Shown: positions 53,265-63,239 of the stretch, piece by piece
Layout of the letters: every line of letters starts with the position of its first letter
Numbering within the stretch: the first letter of the stretch is position 1
DNA from: Flavobacterium sp. CECT 9288
Lineage (GTDB): Bacteria; Bacteroidota; Bacteroidia; Flavobacteriales; Flavobacteriaceae
Assembly: GCF_918731615.1 (NCBI RefSeq)
Contig: NZ_OU957226.1
Location: 3,597,501 to 3,661,500, forward strand
Length of the DNA stretch: 64,000 nt
Reading direction: 5' to 3'
Position numbers and translations under genes: made by a program
Notes under the pieces: model-generated
What the model was told of the DNA's origin: nothing
Database searches by the model: none
What the model saw: the letters and a program-made list of their open reading frames with translations, nothing else

Positions 53265-54317
53265 ATGAAAATAAAACATATATCACATTTTAATACGGTT
53301 TCTGTACTGAAATCATTTAGTTCTATGCTTAATGGTGAAGAGGTCTCTATTTGTGAACTTGTCAACAGTAAGGGAATGCAAATGACGGTGATGGGTTATG
53401 GAGCTACACTTACATCTTTAAAAGTGCCTTTAAAAAATGGTAATTTGGTTGACGTAGTTTTGGGTTTTGAAACCCTAGAGGAATATATAAAATCCTATGA
53501 TTTGCCAAGTGCTCCTTATTTTGGTGCTATTGTAGGAAGGTTTGCAGGAAGGATAAGTAATGCCGAATTCAAGCTTGGTGGAAAATCTTACTTGTTAAAT
53601 AAAAACAACAATGGAAATTCGTTACACGGAGGTAGCATTGGCCTGAGCCAGAGAAACTGGAAACTAAAGAGTAAAAAAGAAGGTAAAAATCCATCTGTTA
53701 CGTTCACCTATTGCAGTAAGCATAATGAAGAATTTTTTCCTGGAGACGTTGTGGTTGATGTGACTTATATGCTTACCGATGAAAATGAAATGATAGTAGA
53801 GTATGTGGCGCATGCATCACAAGACACTATTTTAAACCTAACGCATCACAGCTATTTTAACCTAGATGGACATCATAATTCTGTTGCTGATCAGGAGATG
53901 CGTGTTAATTCACAAAGAATATTAGAAACCACAAGTTCAGGAATTCCCACCGGTCGATTTTTGAATGTTGCTAATTGCCCTTTCGATTTTACAAATAGCA
54001 GAAATTGTCCCGCTACAATAGATACTACTTTTGTTTTAAACAAAGAAAAAGAGTACGCTGCTTCTTTGTACAGCAGCGATAAATTATTAAGAATGTCTGT
54101 TTACACCAATCAACCTGCTGTACATGTATATGTAGGCGGGAATTGTTTTGGACAAATAAAAGGGAAAGATAACGCGGCATATCACGCTACTAGTGGGATT
54201 TGTTTTGAAACTCAAAATTTCCCTGATGCTCCTAATCATGATCATTTCCCGAGTGCGATTCTCAAAAAAGGCGAGCTATATTACCATAAAACTATTTATA
54301 AATTTAAATCTTTTTGA
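53265..54317 (+). CDS. galM: Aldose 1-epimerase (galactose mutarotase)
   Basis: GalM interconverts alpha and beta sugar anomers, feeding alpha-galactose to galactokinase. The 350-residue protein shows GYGATLTSLKVPLKNG, VGRFAGRISNAEF, the NNGNSLHGGSIG region, the catalytic His in NLTHHSYFNLDG and the C-terminal catalytic Glu in ICFETQNFPDAPNH. No signal peptide is seen, so it is cytoplasmic. It is the first gene of the galactan/galactose operon; its stop codon is one base from the next start. Confidence 0.94.
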   Translation: MKIKHISHFNTVSVLKSFSSMLNGEEVSICELVNSKGMQMTVMGYGATLTSLKVPLKNGNLVDVVLGFETLEEYIKSYDLPSAPYFGAIVGRFAGRISNAEFKLGGKSYLLNKNNNGNSLHGGSIGLSQRNWKLKSKKEGKNPSVTFTYCSKHNEEFFPGDVVVDVTYMLTDENEMIVEYVAHASQDTILNLTHHSYFNLDGHHNSVADQEMRVNSQRILETTSSGIPTGRFLNVANCPFDFTNSRNCPATIDTTFVLNKEKEYAASLYSSDKLLRMSVYTNQPAVHVYVGGNCFGQIKGKDNAAYHATSGICFETQNFPDAPNHDHFPSAILKKGELYYHKTIYKFKSF

Positions 54318-54318
54318 G

Positions 54319-55422
54319 ATGAAAAAATACTTTAAAAACTCGGCATTGCTTTCGCTTGTCATATTTGTTTTTTCTTGTTCTGATGCTGGTGACAGTAGCG
54401 CTACAGAAACTCCTGTTGCAAAACCACCTGTGGTTACTGAGGAGTTTATCAAAGCCGCTGATATTTCGTATTTGCCAGAAATAGAAGCTGCGGGAGTAAT
54501 TTTCACTAACAACGGAAAAACAGAAGACATGTTAACCACACTAAAAAGTGTTGGTTGTAATACCATCAGAATTCGTTTGTGGAAAGATCCAGCCAACGGA
54601 CATTCTGGATTGACCGAGGTAAAGGCTTTGGCGCAGCGCGTAAAACAAGCGGGCTTAAAAGTTTGGTTAACTGTTCACTTTTCTGACGATTGGGCTGATC
54701 CTGCGGTTCAAACCACTCCAGCTTCTTGGAAAAACTTATCTTTTACCGATTTAAAAGCTGCGGTAGTCACTTACACCACAACTATTTTGACCGAAATTAA
54801 TCCAGATATTATTCAAATCGGGAACGAAATCAATACCGGATTGCTTTGGCCTCAAGGGCATTTAATCAATCAAGAAGCACAATGTATAGATTTGTTAAAA
54901 ACAGCGAGTGCCACCATTCGAAGCAAAGCGCCAAGTACCAAACTTATGATTCACTATGCAGGCGTTTCGGCTACAGATACTAATTGGTTTTTTAATAAAG
55001 TAAAAAGTGTTGATTATGATTATATCGGTTTGTCATATTACCCTATTTGGCATGGGAAAGATATGGCTGCGGTAAAAACGACCATTGATGCCTTGGGAAA
55101 AAACTTTTCTAAAAAAGTTATCATTGCAGAAACTGCTTATCCTTTTACCTTAAGTTGGAATGACTGGACAAATAATATTATGGGTCTAGAATCACAATTA
55201 ATATCTGGATTTCCTGCGACTCCCGAAGGTCAAAAGAGTTTTGTTTTGGCGATTAAAGATTTGGTAAAATCCTCTACTTACGGACAAGGGTTTGCGTATT
55301 GGGGAGGCGAATGGGTTTCTTTTAAAGGCGACAAAGCTACCAATGGTTCTACTTTCGAAAACCAAGCATTCTATGATTTTTCTAATAAATCATTGCCGGT
55401 TTTACAAGCCTTTACCAATTAG
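54319..55422 (+). CDS. GH53 endo-beta-1,4-galactanase, lipoprotein
   Basis: This 367-residue lipoprotein (lipobox VFSC; CSDAGDSS follows) is a glycoside hydrolase of family 53, which cuts beta-1,4-galactan. It has AADISYLPEIEAAGVIF, NTIRIRLWKDPANGHSG, VWLTVHFSDDWADPA, the acid/base Glu in IIQIGNEINTGLLWPQG (near residue 169) and the nucleophile Glu in VIIAETAYPF (near 270). I use the ATG at 54319, since a longer frame reads through galM. It should sit in the outer membrane, possibly at the surface. It is followed two bases later by a second GH53 gene. Confidence 0.93.
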   Translation: MKKYFKNSALLSLVIFVFSCSDAGDSSATETPVAKPPVVTEEFIKAADISYLPEIEAAGVIFTNNGKTEDMLTTLKSVGCNTIRIRLWKDPANGHSGLTEVKALAQRVKQAGLKVWLTVHFSDDWADPAVQTTPASWKNLSFTDLKAAVVTYTTTILTEINPDIIQIGNEINTGLLWPQGHLINQEAQCIDLLKTASATIRSKAPSTKLMIHYAGVSATDTNWFFNKVKSVDYDYIGLSYYPIWHGKDMAAVKTTIDALGKNFSKKVIIAETAYPFTLSWNDWTNNIMGLESQLISGFPATPEGQKSFVLAIKDLVKSSTYGQGFAYWGGEWVSFKGDKATNGSTFENQAFYDFSNKSLPVLQAFTN

Positions 55423-55424
55423 TC

Positions 55425-56462
55425 ATGATTGCCACTGTTAGAATTTTTCAAAGATTAGTGTTACTGCTTCTTTTTATAAGTAGTACCACTATCGCTTTGG
55501 GACAAAAGAAAAATAAATTGGCTTTCGCCAAAGGGGCAGACGTGAGTTGGTTACCTCAAATGGAAGCCACTGGTTACCGTTTTTATGATGCCGACGGAAA
55601 GGAAAAAGATTGTTTGCAATTGCTAAAAGAACGCGGTATGAATACCATTCGTTTGCGTGTGTTTGTCAATCCAAGTCAAGACAAAGCCAGTGGTCATTGC
55701 AGTAAGGAAGAAACAGTAGCTATGGCCTTGCGTGCTCAAAAAGCCAAAATGCGCATTATGATTGATTTTCATTATAGCGATACTTGGGCCGATCCAGCCA
55801 AACAAGCCAAACCTGCTGCTTGGGCCAATTTATCATTCGATGCGTTACAAAATAAAGTCTATGAACATACATTTGATGTGTTGACCGCTTTAAAAAAAGC
55901 AGGTGTTACTCCAGAATGGGTTCAGGTGGGGAATGAAATTCCAGGCGGAATGCTTTGGCCTGATGGGAGTACGAACAATTTGGCTCAACTAGCGCAATTA
56001 TTGAATAAAGGTTACGAAGCGACCAAAGCTGTGAATGACAAAATCAAAGTAATTGTGCACGTAGATGAGGGAAACAACAACGAAAAATTCCGTTGGTTTT
56101 TTGATAAAGCTACTGAACATCAAGTAAAGTATGACGTTATTGGTCTGTCTTACTATCCATTTTGGATCAAGAAAGACTATTCAGAAACCATAGCCGATTT
56201 ACAAAAAAACCTAAACGATATGGCTTCTCGTTATCAGAAAGAGGTAATGGTGGTAGAAGTTGGCGGTGTTGATGAACAAGTACAAAACACCAAAGAACTT
56301 CTAGTTGCTACGATCAAAGCCGTAAGAGCCGTTCCTAATCATAAAGGCTTGGGCGTTTTGTATTGGGAGCCGCAAGGAGCCAAATCTTGGAGTGGTTATG
56401 GCTTGAGTGCTTGGCAACAAGACGGAAAACCTTCACCAGCATTGGATGCTTTTAAAGAATAA
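55425..56462 (+). CDS. GH53 endo-beta-1,4-galactanase, secreted paralogue
   Basis: A 345-residue GH53 enzyme with an ordinary signal peptide (ending TTIALGQ), not a lipobox, so it is probably periplasmic. Motifs are KGADVSWLPQMEATGYRF, MNTIRLRVFVNPSQDKASG, MRIMIDFHYSDTWADPA, the acid/base Glu in VQVGNEIPGGMLWPDG (near residue 168) and the nucleophile Glu in VMVVEVGGVDEQ. It is a diverged neighbour of the GH53 lipoprotein at 54319. The pair would let galactan be cut outside and oligomers be shortened inside. Confidence 0.93.
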   Translation: MIATVRIFQRLVLLLLFISSTTIALGQKKNKLAFAKGADVSWLPQMEATGYRFYDADGKEKDCLQLLKERGMNTIRLRVFVNPSQDKASGHCSKEETVAMALRAQKAKMRIMIDFHYSDTWADPAKQAKPAAWANLSFDALQNKVYEHTFDVLTALKKAGVTPEWVQVGNEIPGGMLWPDGSTNNLAQLAQLLNKGYEATKAVNDKIKVIVHVDEGNNNEKFRWFFDKATEHQVKYDVIGLSYYPFWIKKDYSETIADLQKNLNDMASRYQKEVMVVEVGGVDEQVQNTKELLVATIKAVRAVPNHKGLGVLYWEPQGAKSWSGYGLSAWQQDGKPSPALDAFKE

Positions 56463-56597
56463 TGAATTGGATTCAGAATAAAAACGAAATAAGTAAACCA
56501 TATTTCTGAATGTTAGAAATGAGGAAACTCTATAGATTGAAATAAAAACCTTATATGGCCTTAAATGCCTTATATAGTTCAAAAATATGTTGTATAA

Positions 56598-59024
56598 ATG
56601 AAAAAAACACTCTCTTTTTTGTTGGTTTTTATAGCCTTCACCGCCATAGTTTTTTCTCAAGCCCGAGTGGTAAAGGTATTGGATACTCATTGGAAATTTC
56701 AAAAAGGAAATTTTGAAGACGCTTTTAATGCCAACTTCAACGACTCGAAATGGGAATCGGTTACTGTGCCACACGACTGGGCAATTTATGGTCCTTTTGA
56801 TAAAAAAGTGGACATACAAAATGTAGCCATTATTCAAAATGGAGAAAATGTAGCTACCGAAAAAACAGGAAGAACCGGAGCCTTACCACATATTGGCACC
56901 GCGTGGTATCGCAATACTTTTACTTTGCCAAAAGATGCCAAAGGAAAAAAGATACTATTGCTTTATGAAGGCGCTATGAGCGAACCTCAAGTGTATTTGA
57001 ATGGGAAAAAAGTGGGAGAATGGGCGTATGGCTATAGTTATTTTTATTTTGATGTTTCTCAATTTATTCAAGAAGGAGACAATACATTAGCTGTAAAATT
57101 ATCCAATAAAGAATTTGCCTCCCGTTGGTATCCCGGAGCTGGTTTGTATCGAAAAGTAAGTGTTATTATTAAGAACAATGAAAGCATTGACCAATGGGGG
57201 CAATTTATAACGACACCTTTTATTAGTGATGCCGTGGCCAAAGTGAATATTAAGACCAAAGCCTCAGGCGAAAACACGCGTTTGGTGACCACCATTTTTG
57301 ATGCCGAAGGACACAAAATAAGTGCAGAGGAATCTTCCTTACGCTTCGGAAAAGAGTTCGATCAAAATTTAAAAGTAGAGAATCCAAAATTGTGGAGTCC
57401 AGAAACTCCTTATTTGTACAAAGCGGTTGCTCAATTGTATGTTGGCAATGAATTGAAAGACGAGCTTACCACCCGTTTTGGAATCCGAGAAATAAAGTAT
57501 GAAGCCAATAAAGGATTTAGTCTTAATGGAAAAGTGACCAAATTCAAAGGGGTTTGTTTGCATCACGATTTGGGACCTCTTGGTGCTGCGGTAAACAAAG
57601 CCGCTTTGCGTAGACAGTTGACCATTTTAAAAGATATGGGATGCAATGCCATTCGCAGTTCGCACAATATGCCTTCTTTCGAGCAATTGGAGTTGGCAGA
57701 CGAAATGGGCTTTTTGTTTTTGGCAGAGAGTTTCGACGAATGGGTTTTACCAAAAGTAGAAAACGGCTACCACCGCTTTTTTGACGAATATGCCGAAAAA
57801 GACATTGTGAATTTGGTGCAAGCGACACGAAATCATCCTTCTATTGTGATGTGGAGTTCAGGAAATGAAGTCCCAGATCAGTGGGGAGAAGCGGGTGTAA
57901 AACGAGCCAAATGGTTGCAGGAGATTTTTCATAGAGAAGACCCAACGCGTCCTGTAACCGTAGGAATGGATCAAGTAAAAGCGACTATGGAGTCTGGTTT
58001 TGGAGCTTTGTTGGATATTCCAGGATTGAATTATCGCGTGCATTTGTATGATGAGGCATTCAAAAAATTCCCACAAGGATTCATTTTGGGTTCCGAAACT
58101 GCTTCAACGGTGAGTTCTAGAGGGATTTACAAATTTCCTGTCGTGCAAGAAAAAATGAAGCAGTATCCAGACTTTCAATCTTCATCGTATGATTTGGAAG
58201 CCTGTAGTTGGTCCAATGTTCCCGATGAAGATTTCGTACTTCAGGATGATAAACCTTGGGTAATTGGTGAATTCGTTTGGACAGGATTTGATTATTTGGG
58301 CGAACCGACACCTTATGACGAAAGCTGGCCGTCTCGTAGTTCTTATTTCGGAATTAACGATTTAGCAGGCTTACCGAAAGACCGTTATTATTTGTACCGA
58401 AGCCGTTGGAACACCAAGGCAACTACGCTACACATCTTACCCCATTGGAATTGGGAAGGTCGTGAAGGACAAACAACTCCTGTTTTTGTGTACACCAGTT
58501 ACAACAGTGCTGAACTTTTTATCAATGGCAAAAGTATGGGCGTACAAACCAAAAACAAGAACACGCCGCAAAACCGTTACCGCTTGATGTGGATGGATGT
58601 AAAATATGAACCAGGAACGGTAAAAGTCGTAGCTTATGATGACAATGGCAAAGTGGCTGAAGAGAAGGAAATTCAAACGGCAGGTCAACCGTACCAGATT
58701 GTTTTGGATGCAGATCGAAAAACCATCACAGCCGATGGCGAGGATATTTCGTTTGTGACGGTTTCTGTAGTGGATAAAAATGGAGTTCCTTGTCCAACAG
58801 CAACGAACCAGTTGAAATTTAAAGTGTCTGGAGCGGGTACGTATCGCGCCGCTTGTAATGGAGATGCGACTTCACTCGAGATGTTCCATAAAGACACGAT
58901 GAAATTGTTTAGCGGAAAATTGGTTGTACTAGTACGATCGAAAACTACCGATGGAGCCATCCAATTAGAAGTTAACGGAGCTGGATTAAAGACAGGTAAA
59001 TTGACTTTGGAAGCAAAGAAATAA
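56598..59024 (+). CDS. GH2 beta-galactosidase
   Basis: An 808-residue exported GH2 enzyme (signal peptide ending AIVFSQ). It has the N-terminal jelly-roll (DTHWKFQKGN, WESVTVPHDWAIYGPF, TAWYRNTFTLP), an Ig-like domain, and the TIM barrel with the acid/base Glu in VMWSSGNEVPDQW (near residue 423) and nucleophile Glu in WVIGEFVWTGFDYLGEP (near 559). C-terminal Ig-like domains include DUF4982-like sequence (TTLHILPHWNWEGREGQ). It would release galactose from galacto-oligosaccharides in the periplasm. The 135-base gap before it may contain a promoter. Confidence 0.93.
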   Translation: MKKTLSFLLVFIAFTAIVFSQARVVKVLDTHWKFQKGNFEDAFNANFNDSKWESVTVPHDWAIYGPFDKKVDIQNVAIIQNGENVATEKTGRTGALPHIGTAWYRNTFTLPKDAKGKKILLLYEGAMSEPQVYLNGKKVGEWAYGYSYFYFDVSQFIQEGDNTLAVKLSNKEFASRWYPGAGLYRKVSVIIKNNESIDQWGQFITTPFISDAVAKVNIKTKASGENTRLVTTIFDAEGHKISAEESSLRFGKEFDQNLKVENPKLWSPETPYLYKAVAQLYVGNELKDELTTRFGIREIKYEANKGFSLNGKVTKFKGVCLHHDLGPLGAAVNKAALRRQLTILKDMGCNAIRSSHNMPSFEQLELADEMGFLFLAESFDEWVLPKVENGYHRFFDEYAEKDIVNLVQATRNHPSIVMWSSGNEVPDQWGEAGVKRAKWLQEIFHREDPTRPVTVGMDQVKATMESGFGALLDIPGLNYRVHLYDEAFKKFPQGFILGSETASTVSSRGIYKFPVVQEKMKQYPDFQSSSYDLEACSWSNVPDEDFVLQDDKPWVIGEFVWTGFDYLGEPTPYDESWPSRSSYFGINDLAGLPKDRYYLYRSRWNTKATTLHILPHWNWEGREGQTTPVFVYTSYNSAELFINGKSMGVQTKNKNTPQNRYRLMWMDVKYEPGTVKVVAYDDNGKVAEEKEIQTAGQPYQIVLDADRKTITADGEDISFVTVSVVDKNGVPCPTATNQLKFKVSGAGTYRAACNGDATSLEMFHKDTMKLFSGKLVVLVRSKTTDGAIQLEVNGAGLKTGKLTLEAKK

Positions 59025-59131
59025 ATAGATAAACAAGAGGTATGCCTCCTTATCATATTTCAAATACAAAATTATTGCAAAGACATTAAAGCGAGTTTTT
59101 GCGATGCAACACTTTAATAATTTTAAGAATA

Positions 59132-60301
59132 ATGAATGATTCATTAATACAAAAAACGACCGCTTTTTTTCAGGAAACATTTGGTAATGCACCCGAAAAA
59201 ATAGTGCTTTCTCCAGGAAGAATTAACATCATTGGGGAACACGTAGATTACAACGATGGCTATGTACTGCCTGCTGCTATAGATAAGATTATTTGCTTTG
59301 CTTTCGAAAAAAGCAACACCACTACTTCTCGAATTGTGGCTATCGATTTGAATCAAGAATTCGAAATCGATTTGTCGCAAAGCATTCAACTCAGTTCAAC
59401 CGTTTGGAACAATTACATTTTAGGGGTTTTGAAACAGTTACAAGACAATGGATTTGATTGTAGTGGAGTCAATTGCGTATTTAGTAGCAATATTCCTGTA
59501 GGTTCTGGATTGTCGTCTTCGGCTGCTTTAGAATGTGGTTTCCTTTTCGGAATGCAATCACTTTTCAATCTAGACATTAGCCAACAAAATCGCGCTTTGA
59601 TGAGCCAAAAGGCAGAACATTGGGTGGGAATCAATTGTGGTATTATGGACCAATTTGCCAGTGTGCACGGACTAGAAAATAAGGTTATCAAATTGGATTG
59701 CAATACCTTAGAATTTGAGTACCATAACGCTGATTTTAAAGACTATGCTTTGGTGTTGTTCGATAGTAATGTGAAGCATTCCTTGTTTACATCCGCGTAT
59801 AACAAAAGAAGAGAAGAATGTGAGGAAGGTTTGGCGATTATTAAAGCTAATTTTCCTGAAATTAATAGTTTCAGAAATTGTACCGAAACGCAATTGTTGA
59901 CTTTGAAAGACAAAATGGATGCTGTTGTTTTTACACGCGTGTATTATGTAGTAAAAGAAATTGCTCGTGTGTCTAAAGCCTGCGAAGCTTTGGATGCTGG
60001 AAATATTGAGCTTTTGGGGCAGTTACTTTTTGAAACACACGATGGTTTGTCTAGAGAATATGAAGTGAGCTGCCCCGAGTTGGATTACTTGGTCGAATTG
60101 GCCTTAGCCGAAGATTCAGTAATAGGTTCCCGATTGATGGGTGGTGGTTTTGGAGGTTGCACCATCAACTTGATTAAAAAAGGAAATGAAGAAGCTGTAA
60201 AACAAAAATTTGCCCAATTGTACCTAGAAAAATGGAACATTGAATTGAAAATTTATGATGTGAAAATCGGAAACGGTACATCCTTATATAATGCAAATTA
60301 A
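59132..60301 (+). CDS. galK: Galactokinase
   Basis: GalK phosphorylates alpha-galactose to galactose-1-phosphate. The 389-residue GHMP kinase has the galactokinase signature SPGRINIIGEHVDYNDGYV, the ATP loop PVGSGLSSSAALECG, VGINCGIMDQFASVHG and the third motif GSRLMGGGFGGCTINLI. I use the ATG at 59132, which gives MNDSLIQKT and fits the family; the upstream codons are not conserved-looking. galT begins one base after its stop codon. It is 107 bases from the GH2 gene. Confidence 0.96.
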   Translation: MNDSLIQKTTAFFQETFGNAPEKIVLSPGRINIIGEHVDYNDGYVLPAAIDKIICFAFEKSNTTTSRIVAIDLNQEFEIDLSQSIQLSSTVWNNYILGVLKQLQDNGFDCSGVNCVFSSNIPVGSGLSSSAALECGFLFGMQSLFNLDISQQNRALMSQKAEHWVGINCGIMDQFASVHGLENKVIKLDCNTLEFEYHNADFKDYALVLFDSNVKHSLFTSAYNKRREECEEGLAIIKANFPEINSFRNCTETQLLTLKDKMDAVVFTRVYYVVKEIARVSKACEALDAGNIELLGQLLFETHDGLSREYEVSCPELDYLVELALAEDSVIGSRLMGGGFGGCTINLIKKGNEEAVKQKFAQLYLEKWNIELKIYDVKIGNGTSLYNAN

Positions 60302-60302
60302 G

Positions 60303-61361
60303 ATGAAAAATTTTGATATCAACGAAGATCCTCATAGGCGTTTTAATCCCTTAATCAACGAATGGGTTTTGGTTTCGCCCCATCGTTCCAAAAGGCCTTG
60401 GCAGGGCCAAAAAGAAAACATTTCAGTTGTTCAATTACCTGACTACGACCCCGAATGTTACTTGTGCCCAGGTAATGTGCGTGCTAATGGCGAAGTGAAT
60501 CCTAACTACGATTCTTGTTATGTTTTTGAAAATGATTTTGCTGCGCTAAAACAAGAACCTATTGCTTTTGAAGAAAATAATACCCCTACTTTTTTTAAAG
60601 CAAAACCAGAACGAGGCATTTCTAGAGTGGTTTGTTTTTCACCAAGACACGATTTGACTTTACCTCAAATAGAGGTCGAGAATATCGAGAATATTGTAGC
60701 GACTTGGCAAAAAGAATACACCACTTTGGGCGCTATAGATTATATTAATCATGTTCAAATTTTTGAAAACAAAGGCAGTGTGATGGGCTGTAGTAATCCG
60801 CATCCACACGGTCAAATTTGGGCGCAATCGTCTTTGCCTACGCAAGTTGAAAAAACACATAATAGCTTGAAGCAGTATTATGAGCAACAAGGCCGAACCT
60901 TATTGCAAGATTATGTTCAAGAAGAATTGAAGGTGCAAGAGCGCATCGTGATCGAGAATGAGCATTTTGTAGCTTTGGTACCTTTTTGGGCAATTTGGCC
61001 TTACGAGACCATGATTGTGAGTAAACGTAGCGTGTCCAAAATCACTGATTTTACTTCAGCTGAGGTTACAGATTTTGCTGTTATTTTAAAACAATTAACC
61101 ACCAAATACGATAATCTTTTTGAAACCTCATTTCCGTATTCTTCGGGAATTCATCAAGCGCCTACTGATGGTCAAGAACATCCAGCATGGCATTTTCACA
61201 TGCATTTTTATCCGCCTTTGTTACGCTCTGCCGCAGTAAAGAAATTTATGGTAGGTTACGAAATGATGGGCGAGTCACAGCGTGATATTACTCCAGAGAA
61301 AAGTGCTGAGGTATTAAAATGTCAATCAAATATTCATTATAAATCTGTTATCCAAAACTAA
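60303..61361 (+). CDS. galT: Galactose-1-phosphate uridylyltransferase
   Basis: GalT swaps UMP between UDP-glucose and galactose-1-phosphate in the Leloir pathway. The 352-residue HIT-superfamily protein has DPHRRFNPLINEWVLVSPHR, CYLCPGNVRANGE, the active-site motif SNPHPHGQIWA with the catalytic His, and the C-terminal HQAPTDGQEHPAWHFHMHFY. I use the ATG at 60303; an ATG at 60291 would overlap galK by 11 bases. galE, which completes the pathway, is not in the window. Confidence 0.96.
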   Translation: MKNFDINEDPHRRFNPLINEWVLVSPHRSKRPWQGQKENISVVQLPDYDPECYLCPGNVRANGEVNPNYDSCYVFENDFAALKQEPIAFEENNTPTFFKAKPERGISRVVCFSPRHDLTLPQIEVENIENIVATWQKEYTTLGAIDYINHVQIFENKGSVMGCSNPHPHGQIWAQSSLPTQVEKTHNSLKQYYEQQGRTLLQDYVQEELKVQERIVIENEHFVALVPFWAIWPYETMIVSKRSVSKITDFTSAEVTDFAVILKQLTTKYDNLFETSFPYSSGIHQAPTDGQEHPAWHFHMHFYPPLLRSAAVKKFMVGYEMMGESQRDITPEKSAEVLKCQSNIHYKSVIQN

Positions 61362-61373
61362 AAAATTTAACCC

Positions 61374-63044
61374 ATGCAAACATTAGCCACCCAAGATTAT
61401 ATTGTCTTTTTGTGTTATTTCATCCTGATTGTAGGGTATGGAATTTGGATTTATAAAAAGAAAAAGAAAGAAGAAACCAGCAGTAAGGATTATTTCTTAG
61501 CCGAAGGATCCTTGACTTGGTGGGCCATTGGTGCATCATTAATTGCCAGTAATATTAGTGCGGAGCAATTTATAGGAATGAGTGGTAGTGGTTTCAAGAT
61601 GGGGCTAGCTATTGCAACTTACGAGTGGATGGCGGCTTTTACGTTGATTATTGTTGCTGTTTTCTTTATTCCAGTGTATTTGAAAAACAAAATTTTCACA
61701 ATGCCTCAGTATTTGAATCAAAGGTATAATAGCAATGTAGCCATGATTATGGCCGTGTTTTGGTTGCTATTATATGTTTTAGTCAATCTTACCTCAATAT
61801 TGTATTTAGGGGCTCTGGCAATTAGTAGCATTTCTGGTCTTGATATTACTTTGTGTATGATTTTCTTAGCTTTTTTTGCAGTAATGATTACGCTCGGCGG
61901 TATGAAGGTAATAGGCTATACTGATGTGATCCAAGTTTTCTTCTTGATATTAGGAGGATTGGTAACGACTTATTTAGCCTTGAATTTAGTTGCCGAAGAG
62001 TTTGGTACAACAGGAGTTATTAATGGTTTTAACCTTATGACTACCGAGGCAAACGACCATTTTCATATGATTTTTAAAAAAACGAACCCGAATTATATGG
62101 ATTTACCAGGTCTGTCTGTTTTGATTGGAGGAATGTTAATCATTAATCTTAATTATTGGGGTTGTAACCAGTATATTACGCAACGTGCATTAGGAGCTGA
62201 TCTTAAAACGGCTAGAAACGGAATTTTATTTGCTGCATTTTTGAAATTATTAATGCCAATAATTGTAGTATTACCCGGAATAGCAGCCTTTGTATTATAT
62301 CAAAATGGGCATTTTGGAACCGAAATGCTTCAAGATGGAACCGTAAATCCAGATCGTGCTTATCCAGTGTTGTTAAATTTATTACCAGTAGGTTTAAAAG
62401 GGCTTTCTTTTGCTGCACTTACTGCTGCAATTGTAGCTTCGTTAGCTGGAAAAGCGAATAGTATTGCGACTATTTTTACATTAGATATTTACAAAACCAA
62501 ATTAAACGTTGATGCCGATGAGAAGAAACTTGTTAGCATTGGTAAAAAAGCAATTGTAGTTGCTATGCTTATTGCTGTAGTTGTGGCTCCATTTTTAGGA
62601 ATTGATAAAAAAGGAGGATTTCAATATATTCAAGAGTATACAGGTTTTGTGAGTCCTGGAGTTTTTGCCATGTTTATTCTTGGTTTCTTCTGGAAGAAAA
62701 CAACTTCAAATGCGGCTTTGTTTGCAACCATTGGTGGTTTCTTATTGTCGCTTGCTTTCAAATTTATGCCAGCTGTTGTTGATTTGTCATTTTTACATTC
62801 AACGGGATTTGCGGTTCCAAATGCAGATGGTATTTTTGAAATTCCTTTTATTGACCGTATGGGATTTGTGTTCTTGATTTGTATCGTTGGCATGTACGCC
62901 ATAAGCATGTATGAAACTGCGCGCGGAGTTAAAACAAATGGTTTAGAAATAGACCGTACCATGTTTAAAATGTCACCTGGTTTTATAGTTGGGATGTTGG
63001 TGGTATTATCTCTGATAGCAGCGTTTTATACTATTTTTTGGTAA
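61374..63044 (+). CDS. Sodium/sugar symporter (SSS family, SGLT-like)
   Basis: A 556-residue inner-membrane transporter with about 14 membrane helices and the solute:sodium symporter fold. TM1 carries SLIASNISAEQFIGMSGSGF (sodium and sugar site region), and GGMKVIGYTDVIQVFFLILGG is the family signature; SLAGKANSIATIFTLDIY is the conserved TM8 region that holds sodium-binding serine/threonine residues. It closely fits the SGLT/galactose branch (vSGLT-like). As the last gene of the galactose operon, 13 bases after galT, it most likely brings in the galactose freed by the GH2 and GH53 enzymes. Confidence 0.93.
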   Translation: MQTLATQDYIVFLCYFILIVGYGIWIYKKKKKEETSSKDYFLAEGSLTWWAIGASLIASNISAEQFIGMSGSGFKMGLAIATYEWMAAFTLIIVAVFFIPVYLKNKIFTMPQYLNQRYNSNVAMIMAVFWLLLYVLVNLTSILYLGALAISSISGLDITLCMIFLAFFAVMITLGGMKVIGYTDVIQVFFLILGGLVTTYLALNLVAEEFGTTGVINGFNLMTTEANDHFHMIFKKTNPNYMDLPGLSVLIGGMLIINLNYWGCNQYITQRALGADLKTARNGILFAAFLKLLMPIIVVLPGIAAFVLYQNGHFGTEMLQDGTVNPDRAYPVLLNLLPVGLKGLSFAALTAAIVASLAGKANSIATIFTLDIYKTKLNVDADEKKLVSIGKKAIVVAMLIAVVVAPFLGIDKKGGFQYIQEYTGFVSPGVFAMFILGFFWKKTTSNAALFATIGGFLLSLAFKFMPAVVDLSFLHSTGFAVPNADGIFEIPFIDRMGFVFLICIVGMYAISMYETARGVKTNGLEIDRTMFKMSPGFIVGMLVVLSLIAAFYTIFW

Positions 63045-63183
63045 GCGATAACCTCCTCTGAATTTTAAAAAGATATCTTCAGAGCAGGGTTTTCATATCT
63101 TGATGAGGTTCATTTTGATTAATAAATTAGATCTAATGAACTTTATTTGAAATTACCTTACAATTTGGTACTAATTCTAAATC

Positions 63184-63222
63184 AAAAAAAAAGCTTTCGA
63201 GTAAATCGAAAGCTTTTTTTTA
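63184..63222. terminator. Bidirectional terminator
   Basis: AAAGCTTTCGA and TCGAAAGCTTT flank a short GTAAA loop, with A on the left and T on the right. It separates the galactose operon (+) from the MORN-like gene (-). Confidence 0.93.
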
Positions 63223-63239
63223 ACCTTTATAAAAACGAA

